A stretch of DNA of 64,000 nt from Pyricularia pennisetigena (GCF_004337985.1 NC_043741.1:5060140-5124139); one strand, 5' to 3'; positions 11,461-24,475 are shown, counted from the stretch's first letter. Program-made: numbers and translations. The notes: generated from the letters alone by a model not told the origin.

Positions 11461-14349
11461 AACGCCATTACCCACTAATAAATACCACCGGATTAATACA
11501 GTTTAAAAAGCTGGACCGTATATTACGACGATAATTGTATAATTTATAATAGCGTAAAATCGGACGTAGGATGGTATTTATAAAAATTTATAAATATTCG
11601 GACCTTAGCAGTAGGAGACCGCGTATTTATTAAAACCAAATTATCGGTACAATTACGCAGGTAAAACGCCAAATTACCCGAATTTACGGAATTAAATATT
11701 TTAAAAAAAGAAAAATGAAAATTATTGGAATAAACCCACCGCATCCGGATAATTTAACAAACCCCAACGGACGAATTTAATAACGAATTAAAAAACGAAT
11801 TTAGCGAAAAAAAAATTATATTTTTAGATTTATATAATGCAATAAGGGAAAATAACCGCTATATATATAAAAAGAATTTATCGATTTATACCGAAACGAC
11901 CAATTAATGTAATTTCCCGGAATATTATTTAGAATATAAATATAAAATTTTATAGGATTAATCGATCCAATTTTGAGAAATTACCCAATTTTGGATACCA
12001 AATATCCCAAATATATAAAAAATTTTTGGGTAAAATATTTTAAAAATAATTGCGGATTACATTTTAGCAAAAAAATAGTTTACGATTTTTTTCCACGACG
12101 ACGCAAAATAACAGGTATCCACGAAATATATATTACCACGGAATTATTTAATTGGGAAATTAAAATAAAATTTAACACCGAACCAGCGGTAATTTTTACC
12201 TTTTGTAACGATTATTTTATGGTATATTACAATTAAAAACAATTTTTATGGTACGAATGCACCCGAAATATTTGCAAAATATATATATTAGCCAAAATAT
12301 AGGTATAATACGAAACGAAATTACGATAACCAGGACCCGCACCCATAATTAGAATCGTGTGGAACCCCAACGTTAAAAATAACGAAATACCTATAAACGC
12401 ACGAAAAACGCCTGCACTAATAAGGTACCGATTTAATAAAATTAACGTTAAAAACAGCTATACGCCCCGAAATAAAAAAAATAAAAACCTACGACGCGAA
12501 TCCAGTAAATTAAAAAATTAGGATAACCAAACGGTATAGGGCACCAAACAGTAATAATAAAAACGGAATAAAAAACTTTAAACGCCACGCAAACCACGAA
12601 AGTAGTACACGAATATATATTCCTAAATATACGATTTAATGGAAAATTTATACGAGCATTTTTTAATAACGGAGTATAAAGTAATTACATTTTTCCAAAA
12701 ATCGTGAAAAAACGACGAATATTTTGGTAATAAAAAAAAAGTTATATCGATTATAAACCGTAAAAAAAAGTAGTTTTATACGGGAACGGTACCATCGAAA
12801 CAAAAACCGTATATTTTTGGATGGAAAATTATAAACGAAAGGAACAAATTATTTTGGATATTACGGAAATAGGGAATAAAAATATAATTTTAGGAATTCC
12901 CTGGTTTAAAAGGAATAGCCCCGGAATAAATTGGATTACAGGCCAAATTTAATGGGAAAAATACCTAATTATTAAACGACTTCCAATATAATAGGGTTTA
13001 TACAGGAAATATAGGGTACGGAAAAACCAAATAAAATAAATGGCGTATTTATAGGAAGGACGACCAACCCCGGAGTTAATATTGGAAAAAAAGCGATTAT
13101 TTGCAGGTTAAAACCCATTTAATTATATAATATAAACCACGAAAAAACAGATTAAAAACGGCAAAATCCTAAAAAAATATTAAAATTATATACGATTATT
13201 TAGCCAAAAATTCGAAATAAAATTACCCGAGCACAATCCGTTCGACCACGGAATATTATTGAAAAAAGGAATTTAACCAAAATTCCATAAAATATACGGT
13301 TTAAATCCGATATAAATGGAAATTTTAAACGAATATTTCGCGGAAAATTTTAAAAAAGATTATATTAAACCATCAATATTACCAGTAAAATACCCAATCC
13401 TTTTCGTACCAAAAAAGAACGGAAAATTACGATTATACATGGATTACAAACAATTAAACGATATTATAATAAAAAATTATTACCCGTTCCCATTAATAGG
13501 AAAATTTCGAAATATATTTTATTAAATATAATGGTTTACGATATTAAATTTTAAAAAAATATATAATTTAATCCGTATAAAGGAAGGCGAGGAATGGAAA
13601 ATAGCATTTCGCACTAAACGAAAATATTACAAATACCTGGTAATATTTTTCGGTTTTATTAACGACCCCGCAACTTTTTAAACCATAATTAACCACGTTT
13701 TTAAGGAATGTTTAAATATTTTTATCGTTATTTACCTGGACGATATTTTTATTTTTTCCAAAACGTTGGAAAAATATAAAAAATACGTTTATATAGTTTT
13801 ATAAAAGCTACAAAACGCTAAATTTTTAATTAAACCCGAAAAATGCATTTTTTATAGCAAATAAATTAATTTCCTAAAATATATTATCGCCCCTGGAGAA
13901 ATTAGGATGGAAAAATTAAAAATTTAAGCAATAAGGGAATAACCCCAATTATAAAACGTAAAAAACGTTCGGGTATTTTTTGGATTCGTGAATTTTTACA
14001 AAACGTTTATTAAAGGTTACGGCGCGATCGCCACCTTATTAACCAATATAACCAAAAAAAATTTGAAATTCCAATGGACGGAATAAATACAGCAAATTTT
14101 CGAACAATTACGAAATGCAATAATATAAAAACCGATCCTTAAAATATTAAACCCAACGAAATTTTTCGAAATCGAAACCGACGTATCCAATTACGCAATC
14201 GGAGGATAATTTAACCAACGAAACGAAAAAGGACGCCTGCATTTTTGCGTCTTTTTTTACAAAAGTTATATAAACCAGAATTTAATTATTAAATTTACGA
14301 TAAAAAATTTATGGTTATTATCCGAATATTTAAAAAATGGAAACCATAG
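11461..14349 (+). pseudogene. extra domain, protease, RT and first half of RNase H (outer copy)
   Basis: After the zinc knuckle about 1.2 kb encodes a region with recurring Trp and Cys before any protease motif (for example VYDFFPRRRKITGIHEIY near 12080 and a WYECTR block near 12250). The end of protease is seen near 12890 (ILGIPWFKRN). RT follows: [23 protein letters not shown] at about 13395-13460 and the catalytic YLDDIFIFSKT at about 13733-13765. RNase H begins near 14150 and is cut at 14349 by the inner copy. Stops in every frame. Confidence 0.75.
14345..14349. repeat. target-site duplication CATAG (inner retrotransposon), left copy
   Basis: CATAG at 14345-14349 and again at 21603-21607, directly outside the inner LTR ends. 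Confidence 0.85.
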
Positions 14350-14804
14350 TGTTACGATCAAGGTATCGGGTAACCTGTTCTTAGGGTAAAGTACAGTGGG
14401 TTAAAGCAACTGAACGTCTTAACTGGGTAACTGGGGTTCTCAATAATTGGGGTAAAATTATAATCGTTTTCAAATAAATATTAAGGTTAACTAAAATTTA
14501 ATTACTGCTAAACAATCCTAAAATCGAATCTATTTACATAATAATAAACGTACCTTATATAAACTATATCCCAAAAATAATCTTCCTTAATTTATCACAA
14601 ATCGCAGAAATCACTTCGCCTAATCTATTATAATCTCTTAAAAATCATTAAAATTACTTTTTTGGCGATTACGTAACGTTACGTAACTTTTCCCTTAGGT
14701 AATCGATATTTTATTATCGGTGATTTTTTTGGGCGAATATCGTTAGGAGGGGTGTAACCCCGCCTAACCTCATTAGTACCAACCCATTTTATTTGGTCGT
14801 AATA
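14350..14804 (-). repeat. 3' LTR of inner Gypsy element
   Basis: 455 bp, same length as its partner at 21148-21602. Begins TGTTACGATCAAGG with the first about 130 bp barely RIPped; ends …TGGTCGTAATA, one C-to-T from …GTAACA. Confidence 0.85.
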
Positions 14805-15032
14805 TTAGGTTTCCCTTTTTTTGGCCAAATCCCTTTAACCTTTAAATAGTTTATATTCCCCTAATCCTTGTTTTTGTTTCCATATTCCTTCCTTGCTAAC
14901 CTTTTTACGCTATATTTAATCGCGTAACCAAATTAAAATTTGGTCGTTCGTCGACAAAACGTCGCCACGCTTTCCTTTTTTCCCTATTATCGACCGACAT
15001 TGTCGAAATACCTTCCTGCAATCCCTATTGTG

Positions 15033-15619
15033 CCAAAAACGTAGCATTTTGTCAAATGTTTCCGCAAAACTTTATTCGTTATATAAAATGCGTTCGTTCC
15101 AACCGTTTTGGTTACGACGTATTAGGTTTATCCGCTGTTTAAATCCGTTATATTAATCGCCAACATTCGAAACTGGATACGGAAATTAAAACGTTTAAAA
15201 AACAAATTTACGCGCAACAGGCGAAATTGCTTCGTTTGCGAAAACAAAAAAAACTGTGGTTTAAAAAAATAATGCGAACTATATTTCGCGGGATTAATAA
15301 TTTGGAGGAATTGGATCGCGTAAAGCGTAAAAAAGTAAAGCAGGAGGAACGGCGGCGATCGTCCGAAATCCTTCCTAAAATATCATTCGAATCGCTTTTT
15401 CCGGATTCCAATTTTGTTTGGGATTCGATTTTCCTAATAGGTTTTTTAAATCTTTTTTTGTTGGATAAAATAAATGTTTTTACGCAGTATTCGATCGGTA
15501 AATTGCTTTTATCCGTATATTTTAATTTGTTAATATATGTTAATCGTTTTTTTATAAATTCGTTTAATGGTGTGGTTTCGAATCCTGGTCGATTTTTAAC
15601 TTTTGGGAATAATAAATAG
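15033..15619 (+). pseudogene. antisense accessory frame of the retrotransposon (Cys-rich, coiled coil), inner copy
   Basis: On the strand opposite to gag-pol, between the chromodomain end and the 3' LTR. The frame carries several Cys in the first part (near 15033-15110), then one stop at about 15140, then a Lys/Glu/Arg-rich helix with LLRLRKQKKLWFKKIMR and NNLEELDRVKRKK (15227-15345), and a C-terminal tail to TAG 15617. The matching region of the outer copy (complement of about 23279-23860) keeps the same frame. Similar Cys-plus-coiled-coil antisense frames are, from my recollection, frequent in fungal Gypsy elements; their function is unknown. Confidence 0.55.
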
Positions 15620-15699
15620 TGTTTTTTTAAATCGTCCTTTTTTTTTTGGCTAATTTGCTCGCAAATTTAATTCCTGTTAATATTAACGGAATAATTCCT

Positions 15700-18600
15700 A
15701 GCAATTTTGGAAATAATTAAAAAGTTCCCAAATGTTTTTTTCGTATCCGTAATTTTCCCATTTAATAAAATATTTTATTTTACCGTAATTGCGTTTATGG
15801 TCCAATATTCGTTCGACGTCGTATATTTTTTTTTCGTCGATTTCGATTATTTTTTATATATTGGTACCGGGTGGTGCTAATTCCAATAATAATATATAAA
15901 ACGTTGGGTGGATTTTTATAGTTCCTGGTAATAATAATTTGTAATTGGTTTTATTAATTTTTTTATCGATTTTAAAAAGTCCAAATTTTTTGTAATTAAA
16001 TTTGCTATTTGGTCGTTATATTTTAATATTACGCCGAATAAAGTAAACGCTATTTTTTTCCTGGAAAAATAATCCTTTTATCCGATATTGGTTAGCGTAT
16101 TTGGTTATTTTTTTTCGTACGAATTCCAATTCCTGTTGGAGTTTTTGGTGGAGTTTTCGTAATTCGTTTGTTTATTTATCGGTTCGTGGGGCCGTAATCG
16201 TGGTTTTTGGTTCTCCATATACCGTAGGGTTAAATCCGTAATTGGTATAAAACGGGATTGTTTTAATATTTTCATTTTCTAAATTATTATATGCGAATTG
16301 TGCTGTAAATAATAATTGTACCCAATTATCCTATTTATAGTTTATATAATATTTTAAATATTGTTTTAATATTTGGTTTACTCGTTTTATTTATCCATTT
16401 ATTTGTAGGTGGAATGCTGTAAATAATTTATAGTCGGTTCCTAGCTATTCCATTAAAAATTTCCAAAATTTTAATGTAAAAAACTTATTTTTATCCGTAA
16501 TAATGCTTTCTGGAAATCCGTGGTTGTTAACAATTATTCGTAAAAATGTATAAACGATTTTTTCGGCGTTATTACTTTTTTTATAAAGTAGGAAATAGGC
16601 GTATTTAGTAAATTTGTCCACTATAATTAATATATTATCGTATTTAATTTTAATAAATAATTCTTCGGAAGGTGGTAATCTGACGATAAAATTTATTATA
16701 ATGGTTTGCCAGGCTTTATTAGGGGCTGGTAAAAGCTGTAAAAACCCGTAAAGCTTATATTTAGCGGATTTATTTTTTGCGCAAAATTCACAATTTTTAA
16801 TGGTTTTTCGTATTTTTTATCGTGTTCCTTTAAAATTATAATGCTGTTTTAACCGTTTCCATATTTTAAAAATCCTTTAATATCCGTAAGCTTTGTTTTC
16901 GTGGATTTTCCGTATTTTTTTTAGTATAATTACCGTATTAATCGTTATGAAACTTCGGTAAATTGGTAAAAGGTTTCCGTTATCGTTTACCGTAAAAATC
17001 TTCCGTATTTTTTCGGGTATTATATTTTTATAGTTTGGTTTTTTGTTAAAAGCGTCGGCCCTACCATTTTTTATTCCTTTTCGGTAAATAATTTTAAAAT
17101 GGAATTTTAATAGGAATTTTACCCATTTAATTTATCGTTTGTTTAACACCTTACTAATAGTAAAATGGGTTAGGTTTTTGTAATCCGTGTAAATTAATAT
17201 TTCGTATTTAATTCCGGATAGCTATAGTTTCCATTTTTCAAATATTCGGATAATAGCCATAAATTTTTTATCGTAAATTTAGTAATTAAATTTTAGTTTA
17301 TATAACTTTTGTGAAAAAAAGGCGCAAAAATGCAGGCGTTCTTTTTCGTTTCGTTGGTTAAATTATCCTCCGATTACGTAATCGGATGCGTCGGTTTCGA
17401 TTTCGAAAAATTTCGTTAGGTTTAATATTTTGAAAATCGGTTTTTGTATTACTGTATTTCGTAATTGTTCGAAAGCTTGCTGTATTTGTTCCGTCCATTG
17501 GAATTTTAAATCCTTTTTGGTTATATTGGTCAATAGGGTGGCGATCGCGCCGTAATTTTTAATAAATTTTTTGTAAAAATTTACGAATTCAAAAAATACC
17601 CGAACGTTTTTTACGTTTTATGGTTGGGGCTATTCCTTTACTGCTTAAATTTTTAATTCTTCCATCCTAATTTTTCCAGGGGCGATAATATATCTTAGGA
17701 AATTAACCTGTTTGCTGTAAAAAATGCATTTTTCGGGTTCAATTAAAAATTTAACGTTTTATAACTTTTATAAAACTGTATAAACGTATTTTTTATATTT
17801 TTCCAACGTTTTGGAAAAAATAAAAATATCGTCCAAATAAATAACGACAAAAATATCTAAATATTCCCTAAAAACGTGGTTAATTATAGTTTAAAAAATT
17901 GCGGGGGCGTTAGTAAAACCGAAAAACATTACCAGGTATTCGTAATATTTTCGTTTAGTGCGAAATGCTGTTTTCCATTCCTCGCCTTCCTTTATACGGA
18001 TTAAATTGTATATTTTTTTAAAATTTAATATCGTAAACTATTGTATTTAGTAAAACATGTTTCGAAATTCTTTTATTAGTGGGAACGGGTAGCAATTTTT
18101 TATTATAATATCGTTTAATTGTCGGTAATCCACGTATAATCGTAATTTTCCGTTTTTCTTTGGTATAAAAAGGATTGGGTATCCTGCTGGTAATATCGAT
18201 AATTTAATATAACCTTTTTTAAAGTTTTCCGCGAAATATTCGTTTAAAACCTCCATTTATATCGGATTTAAACCGTATATTTTATAAAATTTTGGTTGGG
18301 TTCCTTTTTTTAATGGTATTTCGTGGTCGAACGGATTATATTCGGGTAATCCTGTTTCGAATTCTTAGTTAAACAATCGTATATAATTTTGGTATTTTTT
18401 TGGGATTTTACCGTTTTTGGTTTATTCCTTCGTGGTTTATATTATATAATTAAATCGGTTTTAACCTGTAAATAGTCGCTTTTTTTCCGATATTAGCTCC
18501 GGGGTTGGTCGTCCTTCCTGTAAATACGCCATTTGTTTTATTTAGTCCTTCCGTACCTTATATTTCCTATATAAACCCTGTTATATTGGAGGTCGTTTAA

Positions 18601-20300
18601 CAATTAAATGTTTTTCCCATTAAATTTGGCCTGTAATCCAATTTATCCGGGGGTTGTTCCTTTTAAACCAGGGAATTCCTAAAATCATATTTTTATTCCC
18701 TATTTCCGTAATATCCAAAATAATTTGTTTTTTTCGTTTATAATTTTCCATCCAAAAGTGTACGGTTTTTGTTTCGATAATACCGTTCCCGTATAAAACT
18801 GCCTTTTTTTTTACGGTTTATAGTCGATATAATTTTTCCTTTTATCGCCAAAATATTCGTCGTTTTTTTACGATCCTTGGAAAAATGTAATTATTTTGTA
18901 CTCCGCTATTAAAAAACGCTTATATAGGTTTTCCATTAAATTGTATATTTAGGAATATATATTCGTATACTGCCTTCGTGGCTTATATAGCGTTTAAGGT
19001 TCTTTATTCCGTTTTTATTACTACCGTTTAGTACCTTATACCGTTTAATTGTCCTAATTTTTTGGCTTGTTGGACTCGCGTCGTGGGTCCTTATTCTTTT
19101 TATTTCGGGGCGTATAGTTATTTTTAACGTTAATTTTATTAAATCGGTGCCCTATTAATGCAGGCGTTTTTCGTACGTTTATAAGTATTTCGTTATTTTT
19201 AACGTTAAAGTTCCACACAATTTTGGTTATAGGTACGGGTCCTGGTTATCGTGACTTCGTTTCGTATTATACCTGTGTTTTAATTAATATATATATTTTG
19301 CAAATGTTTCGGGTGCATTCGTACTATAGGAATTGTTTTTGGTTATAGCATATCATGGGGTAATCGTTACAAGGGGTAAAAATTACCGCTAACTCGGTAT
19401 TAAATTTTATTTTAATTTCCCAATTGGGTAATTTAATAATGGTATATATTTCGTAGATATTTATTGTTTTACGTCGTCGTGGGAAAAAATCGTGGACTAT
19501 TTTTCTGCTAAAATGCAATCCGCAATTATTTCGAAAACATTTTGCCTAAAAGATTTTTATATATTTGGGATATTTAATATCCAAAGTTAGGTGGTTTCCG
19601 AAAATTGGATCGATTAATCCTATAGGGTTTTATATCTGTATTCGAAATAATATTCCGGGAAATTGCACTAATTGGTCGTTTCGGTATAAATCGATAAATT
19701 TTTTTTTATATATATAAGGGTTATTTTCCTTTACTGCATTATATAAGTTTGAAAATATAATTTTTTTTTCGCTAGGTTCGTTTTTTAACTCGTTACTAAA
19801 TTCGTCCGTTGGGGCTTATTAAATTATCCGAATGCGGTGGGTTTATCCCAATAGTTTTAATTTTAATTTTTTTAAAATATGTAATTCCGTAAATTCGGGT
19901 AATTTGGCGTTTTACCTGCGTAATTGTACCGGTGGTTTGGTTTTAATAAATATACGGTTTCCTACTGCTAAAGTCCGAATACCTTTAAATTTTTGTGGGT
20001 ATTATCCTGCGTTTATTTTTACGCTATTATGGATTATGCAATTATCGTCGTAATATATGGTCCAATTTTTTAAACTGTATTAATCCGGTGGTATTTGTTA
20101 GTGGGTGGTGGCATTTAATTTTCGTAGTTTTTTGGAATCGGGGTATAGGTCCGGAGTGTTTTAGGGACAAAATTTGGCTATATATCCTAATTTTTCGCAT
20201 TTAAAACATTTACCATTTTTGGGGTCCTTACGAGGTTTTTTATATTGGATCGCGTTAAAATCCATAAATCCGCTATATATTCCGTAAAAAATATTATATT
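15700..20300 (-). pseudogene. pol and extra domain of inner Gypsy copy
   Basis: Reading right to left: extra domain with HFSRKIVHDFFPRRRK (about 19510 downward) and an adjacent Cys/Trp block; protease; RT with [23 protein letters not shown] (about 18180-18110); RNase H; integrase; and a chromodomain-like block near 15750-15850 before the antisense frame. Multiple stops. The long region between the zinc knuckle (about 20210) and protease matches the extra-domain layout of the outer copy. Confidence 0.75.
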
Positions 20301-20895
20301 GGCGAAACGGTTTAAGGTATTAATATTTGCGTCCCGTATTGGTTTATCGTAAAACTGGCCCCCATACGTTACGTCCTTCGCGTCGTTCCAATTTCCGTTC
20401 GTAAAATCGGTTATCGATTTTAACTGCTAACTCTACGTATTCGGTTAAGGTGTCGGGTCGTTCTTTTTTAACAAATTCGTTTTTAACTTTTTCTTTAAAT
20501 CCCGTATAAAAACGTACTATTAGGGTTTCGGCGCCCTATAATAGTTTGGCGGTAATTTGTCGAAATTCACTAGCATATTTGGATACCGATTTAATTTAAA
20601 TAAGGCGTACCAATTTACGCTCAACTGTACGTTCCTCGTCTAAACTACCGAATGCTCCCCTAAAACATTTTTCGAAATTCTCGTAATCGTCGAAAATGCG
20701 GTTAGTTTTAATTTTACGGTTTTTTTCCTTATTATAATCCAAATAATTTCGTAGGATTAATTCGAACCAGGCAAACGCATTACCCTTTAATAGCGAAATT
20801 GCGTAAATAACCTTTTCTGCGTCGTTATCGAAATTATCCTCGTTAAAATAAAAATAGGCCCGGGTTCCCGTAAAAAATCCCTGCAAAATATTTAG
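20300..20895 (-). pseudogene. gag remnant of inner Gypsy copy
   Basis: The longest open part is complement 20596-20886 (96 codons), uninterrupted by the DNA element that splits the outer gag: GFFTGTRAYFYFNEDNF, AISLLKGNAFAWFE, IFDDYENFEKCFRGAFGSLD. Downstream the frame breaks at RIP-type stops, then continues to the knuckle near 20210. Confidence 0.75.
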
Positions 20896-21147
20896 GGTGC
20901 CATTATAAAATAATGGTAAAAAATATTTAATATAATTCCTATTGGTTCGATTAATTTATTCGGTTATTCGTTCCTGGAATTATCGATTTTCTGCTTAGAG
21001 CGTCGCGACCATTTAACGTAAGGCGTTAGCGCTGGCCGGAGCGTTAATGGTAAAGGGGGTTTAAAGGGTGGTTTTATTAAAAAATATTATTTCGGCGATA
21101 TTATTCGGTATATTTTAAAGCAAAATACTGAATAAAAGCAATTAAAA

Positions 21148-21602
21148 TATTACGATTAAAATATCGGGTAACCTGTTTTTAGGGTAAAATACAGTAGGTT
21201 AAAGCAATTAAGCGTTTTAACTGGGTAACTGGGGTTTTTAATAATTAAGGTGAAATTATAATCGTTTTCAAATAAATATTAAGGTTAACTAAAGTTTAAT
21301 TGCTGCTAAATAATCCTAAAATCGAATTTATTTATATGGTAATAAGCGTACTTTATATAAATTATATCCCAAAAATAATCTTCCTTAATCTGTTATAAAT
21401 CGCAGAAATCATTTCGCCTAATCTGTTGTAATCTTTTAAGGATTATTGAGATCACCTTTTTGGCGATCACGTGGCGTCACGTAACTTCTCCCTTAGGTAA
21501 TCGATGTTCTATTATCGGTGATTTCTTTGGGCGAGTATCGTTAGGAGGGGTGTGACCCCGCCTGGCCTCATTGGTACCGACCCATCTTGTCTGGTCGTAA
21601 CA
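21148..21602 (-). repeat. 5' LTR of inner Gypsy element
   Basis: 455 bp; the window-right end (about 21430-21602) is nearly free of RIP and ends in TCGTAACA, followed by CATAG. The inward end reads TATTACGATT, the RIPped form of TGTTACGATC. Confidence 0.85.
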
Positions 21603-21607
21603 CATAG

Positions 21608-23160
21608 TTATCCGGAATTAAACACGAAATATTAATTTATACGGATTATAAAGACCTAATTTATTTTACTATTAGCAAAATGTTAAATAAACGACAAATT
21701 AAATGGGTAAAATTCCTATTAAAGTTCCATTTTAAAATTATTTACCGAAAAAAATAGAAAATAGTAGGGCCGACGCCTTTAACAAAAAATTAAATTATAA
21801 AAATATAATACCCGAGGAAATACGGAAAATTTTTACGGTAAACGATAACGGAAACCTTTTACCAATTTACCGAAATTTTATAACGATTAACACGGTAATT
21901 ACACCAAAAAAAATACGGAAAATCCACGAAAATAAAATTTACGGATACCAAGGGATTTCCAAAATATGGAAGCGGTTAAAACAGCATTATAATTTTAAAG
22001 GAATATGATAAAAATACGAAAAACTATTAAAAATTGCGAATTTTGCGCAAAAAGCAAATCCGCCAAATATAAATTTTACGGGTTTTTACAATTTTTACCA
22101 ACCCTTAATAAAGCTTGGCAAATTATTATAATAGATTTTATCGTTAAATTACCACCTTCCGAAAAACCATTTATTAAAATTAAATACGATAATATATTAA
22201 TTATAATGGACAAATTTATTAAATACGCCTATTTCCTATTTTATAAAAAAAGTAGCAACGCCGAAAAAATTGCTTACACATTTTTACGAATAATTGTCAG
22301 CAACCACGAATTTCCAAAAAGCATTATAACGGATAAAAATAAGTTTTTTACATTAAAATTTTAGAAATTTTTAATAAAATAATTAGGAATTAATTATAAA
22401 TTATTTATAATATTTTACCTACAGATAAATGGATAAATAAAACGAACAAACCAAATATTAAAATAATATTTAAAATATTATATAAACCATAAACAGGATA
22501 ATTAGGTACGGTTATTACCCATAATATAATTTGTATATAATAGTTTAAAAAATAAAAATATTAAAACAACCCCCTTTTATACCAATTACGGATTTAACCC
22601 TACGGTATATAAAAAACCAAAAACCACGATTACGGCCCCACGAACCGATAAATAAGTAAACGAATTACGGGAATTCCACCAAAAACTCCAATAGGAATTG
22701 GAATTCGTACGAAGAAAAATAACCAAATACGTTAACCAGCATCGGATAAAAGGACTATTTTTCCAAAAAAAATAACGTTTATTTTATTCGACGCAATATT
22801 AAAATATAACGACCAAATAGCAAATTTAATTATAAAAAATTTGGACTTTTTAAAATTAACAAAAAAATTAGCGAAACTAATTACAAATCATTATTATTAA
22901 AAATTATAAAAATTTACCTAACGTTTTACGTATTATTATTGGAACCAGTACCACCCGGCACCAATATATAAAAAACAATCGAAATTAACGTAAAAAAAAT
23001 ATACGACGTCGAACGAATATTGGACCACAAACGTAATTACGGTAAAATAAAATACTTTATTAAATAGGAAAATTACGGACACGAAAAAAACATTTGGGAA
23101 CCTTTTAACCATTTCCAAAATTGCCAGGAATTATTCCGTTAATATTACCAGGAATTGGAT
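21608..23160 (+). pseudogene. RNase H end, integrase and chromodomain of outer Gypsy copy
   Basis: Continues the RNase H frame cut at 14349: YTDYKDLIYFTISKMLNKRQIKW near 21640-21710. Integrase follows, with a decayed zinc region near 22010-22060 (the NCEFCAKSKSAKY block), a catalytic-core stretch DFIVKLP…LIIMDKF…ITDKNKFF (22130-22355), and downstream fragments to about 22750. A chromodomain-like segment lies at about 22990-23130 (DVERILDHKRNYGKIKYFIK, then an ENYG…NIWEP block), with the expected Trp replaced by TAG. Confidence 0.75.
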
Positions 23161-23278
23161 TTACGAACAAATTAACCAACAAAAGGACGACTTAAAAAAG
23201 CATTATTTATTATTCCCAAAAGCTAAAAATCGATTAGGATTCGAAACCATACCATTAAACGAATTTATAAAAAACCGA

Positions 23279-23860
23279 TTAATATATATTATAAATTAAA
23301 ATATACGAATAAAGCAATTTACCGACCGAATACTGCGTAAAAACATTTTTTTTATCCAATAAAAAAGGATTTAAAAAATTTATTAAAAAAGTCGAATTCC
23401 AAATAAAATTGGAATCCGGAAAAAGCGATTCCAGGGATATTTTAGGAAAGATTTCGGCCAATCGCCGCCGTTTTTCCTATTTTGTTTTTTAACGTTCCAC
23501 GCAATCCAATTTTTCCAAATTATTAATCCCGCGAAATACAATTCGCATTATTTTTTCAAATTACAATTTTTTTTATTTTCGCAAACGGAAAAGTTTTAAT
23601 TGTTTTTCCTAAATCTTTTGCTGTTTTGCCAAAATATCTTTTTCTAAAACCTTTATTTTAACATTAAATTTAAAATATTACCGACCGATATTACGTAATT
23701 GGGTATTCGAAATATTTAACACGTTATAATTAAAACGGTTAATACGGAAATATTCGATATAACGAAAGGAATTTTGCGGTAATATTGCGTAACGTATTAT
23801 ACCGCGAAATTTATAATAAAAATAAAAAGGTATATTTATAAAAAAAGGAAAAAGGGAAAT
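23279..23860 (-). pseudogene. antisense accessory frame of the retrotransposon, outer copy
   Basis: Counterpart of the frame at 15033-15619. The C-terminal part is open on complement 23279-23461 (EIFPKISLESLFPDSNF…), followed upstream by RIP-broken coiled-coil and Cys-containing sequence. Its survival in the same relative position of both copies argues it belongs to the element. Confidence 0.5.
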
Positions 23861-24031
23861 AAAAAAGGCGTAGCGACGTTTTATCGACGAACGACCAAAT
23901 TTTAATTTGGTTACGCGATTAAATATGGCGCAAAAAAGTTAGTAAAAAAGGAAAAAAACCAAAAATAAAAATTAAGGGAATACGGATTATTTAAAAGTTA
24001 AAAGGATTTGGTTAAAGGAAAGGAAACCTAA

Positions 24032-24475
24032 TATTACGACCAAATAAATTAGGTTAATACCAGTAAAACCAGACGGGGTTATATTTTTCCTAATAATATT
24101 CGATTTTAAAAAACACCGACCGATAGGAAATAAAATTACGTAAAAAAGGAAATTACGTAATACCACGTAATCGCCAAAAAAAGTGATTTTAATAATTTGT
24201 AAAACCTCGATTGGGAATTATAAATTAAATAAATTAAAGGAAATTATATTCGGAATATAGTTTATATAAAACGCGTTTATTATTATGTAAATAGATTCGA
24301 TTTTAAGATTGTTTAACAGCAATTAAACTTTAGTTAACCTCAATATTTATTTGAAAACGATTATAATTTTACCCCCAGTTATTGAGAACCCCAGTTACCC
24401 AGTCCAGACGCTCAGTTGCTTTAACCCACTGTACTTTACCCTAAGAACAGGTTACCCGATACCTTGATCGTAACA
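24032..24475 (+). repeat. 3' LTR of outer Gypsy element
   Basis: 444 bp, starting TATTACGACC (RIPped TGTTACGACC). The last about 110 bp are GC-rich and un-RIPped and end TCGTAACA before the CATCG duplication at 24476-24480. Confidence 0.85.

Larger units (their letters stand above)
14350..21602 (-). mobile_element. RIP-degraded Ty3/Gypsy chromovirus, inner copy, inverted inside the outer copy
   Basis: 7253 bp with 455-bp LTRs at both ends (14350-14804 and 21148-21602), TG…CA termini in the form TGTTACGA…TCGTAACA, and a CATAG duplication. Gene order reads right to left: gag from 20886, extra domain, protease, RT, RNase H, integrase and chromodomain near 15.7-15.9 kb. It is inserted in the RNase H region of the outer copy. 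RIP stops are throughout. The outermost about 100 bp of each LTR are much less mutated than the interior. Confidence 0.9.
8043..24475 (+). mobile_element. RIP-degraded Ty3/Gypsy chromovirus (outer copy), with two nested insertions
   Basis: Bounded by LTRs at 8043-8485 and 24032-24475 that start TGTTACGA and end in TCGTAACA or its RIPped form, and by the CATCG target duplication. Total 16433 bp; subtracting the inverted inner copy (14350-21602 plus its 5-bp duplication) and the DNA element (8753-10686 plus its 9-bp duplication) leaves about 7232 bp. Order: LTR, gag, extra domain, protease, RT, RNase H, integrase, chromodomain, antisense frame, LTR. Every domain is broken by stops, largely TGG to TAG/TGA and CAA/CAG to TAA/TAG changes expected from RIP. 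The chromodomain and the gag-protease inter-domain suggest the Tf1/sushi chromoviral lineage, as in Pyret of Magnaporthe; this assignment is from recall and would need alignment. Confidence 0.9.
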
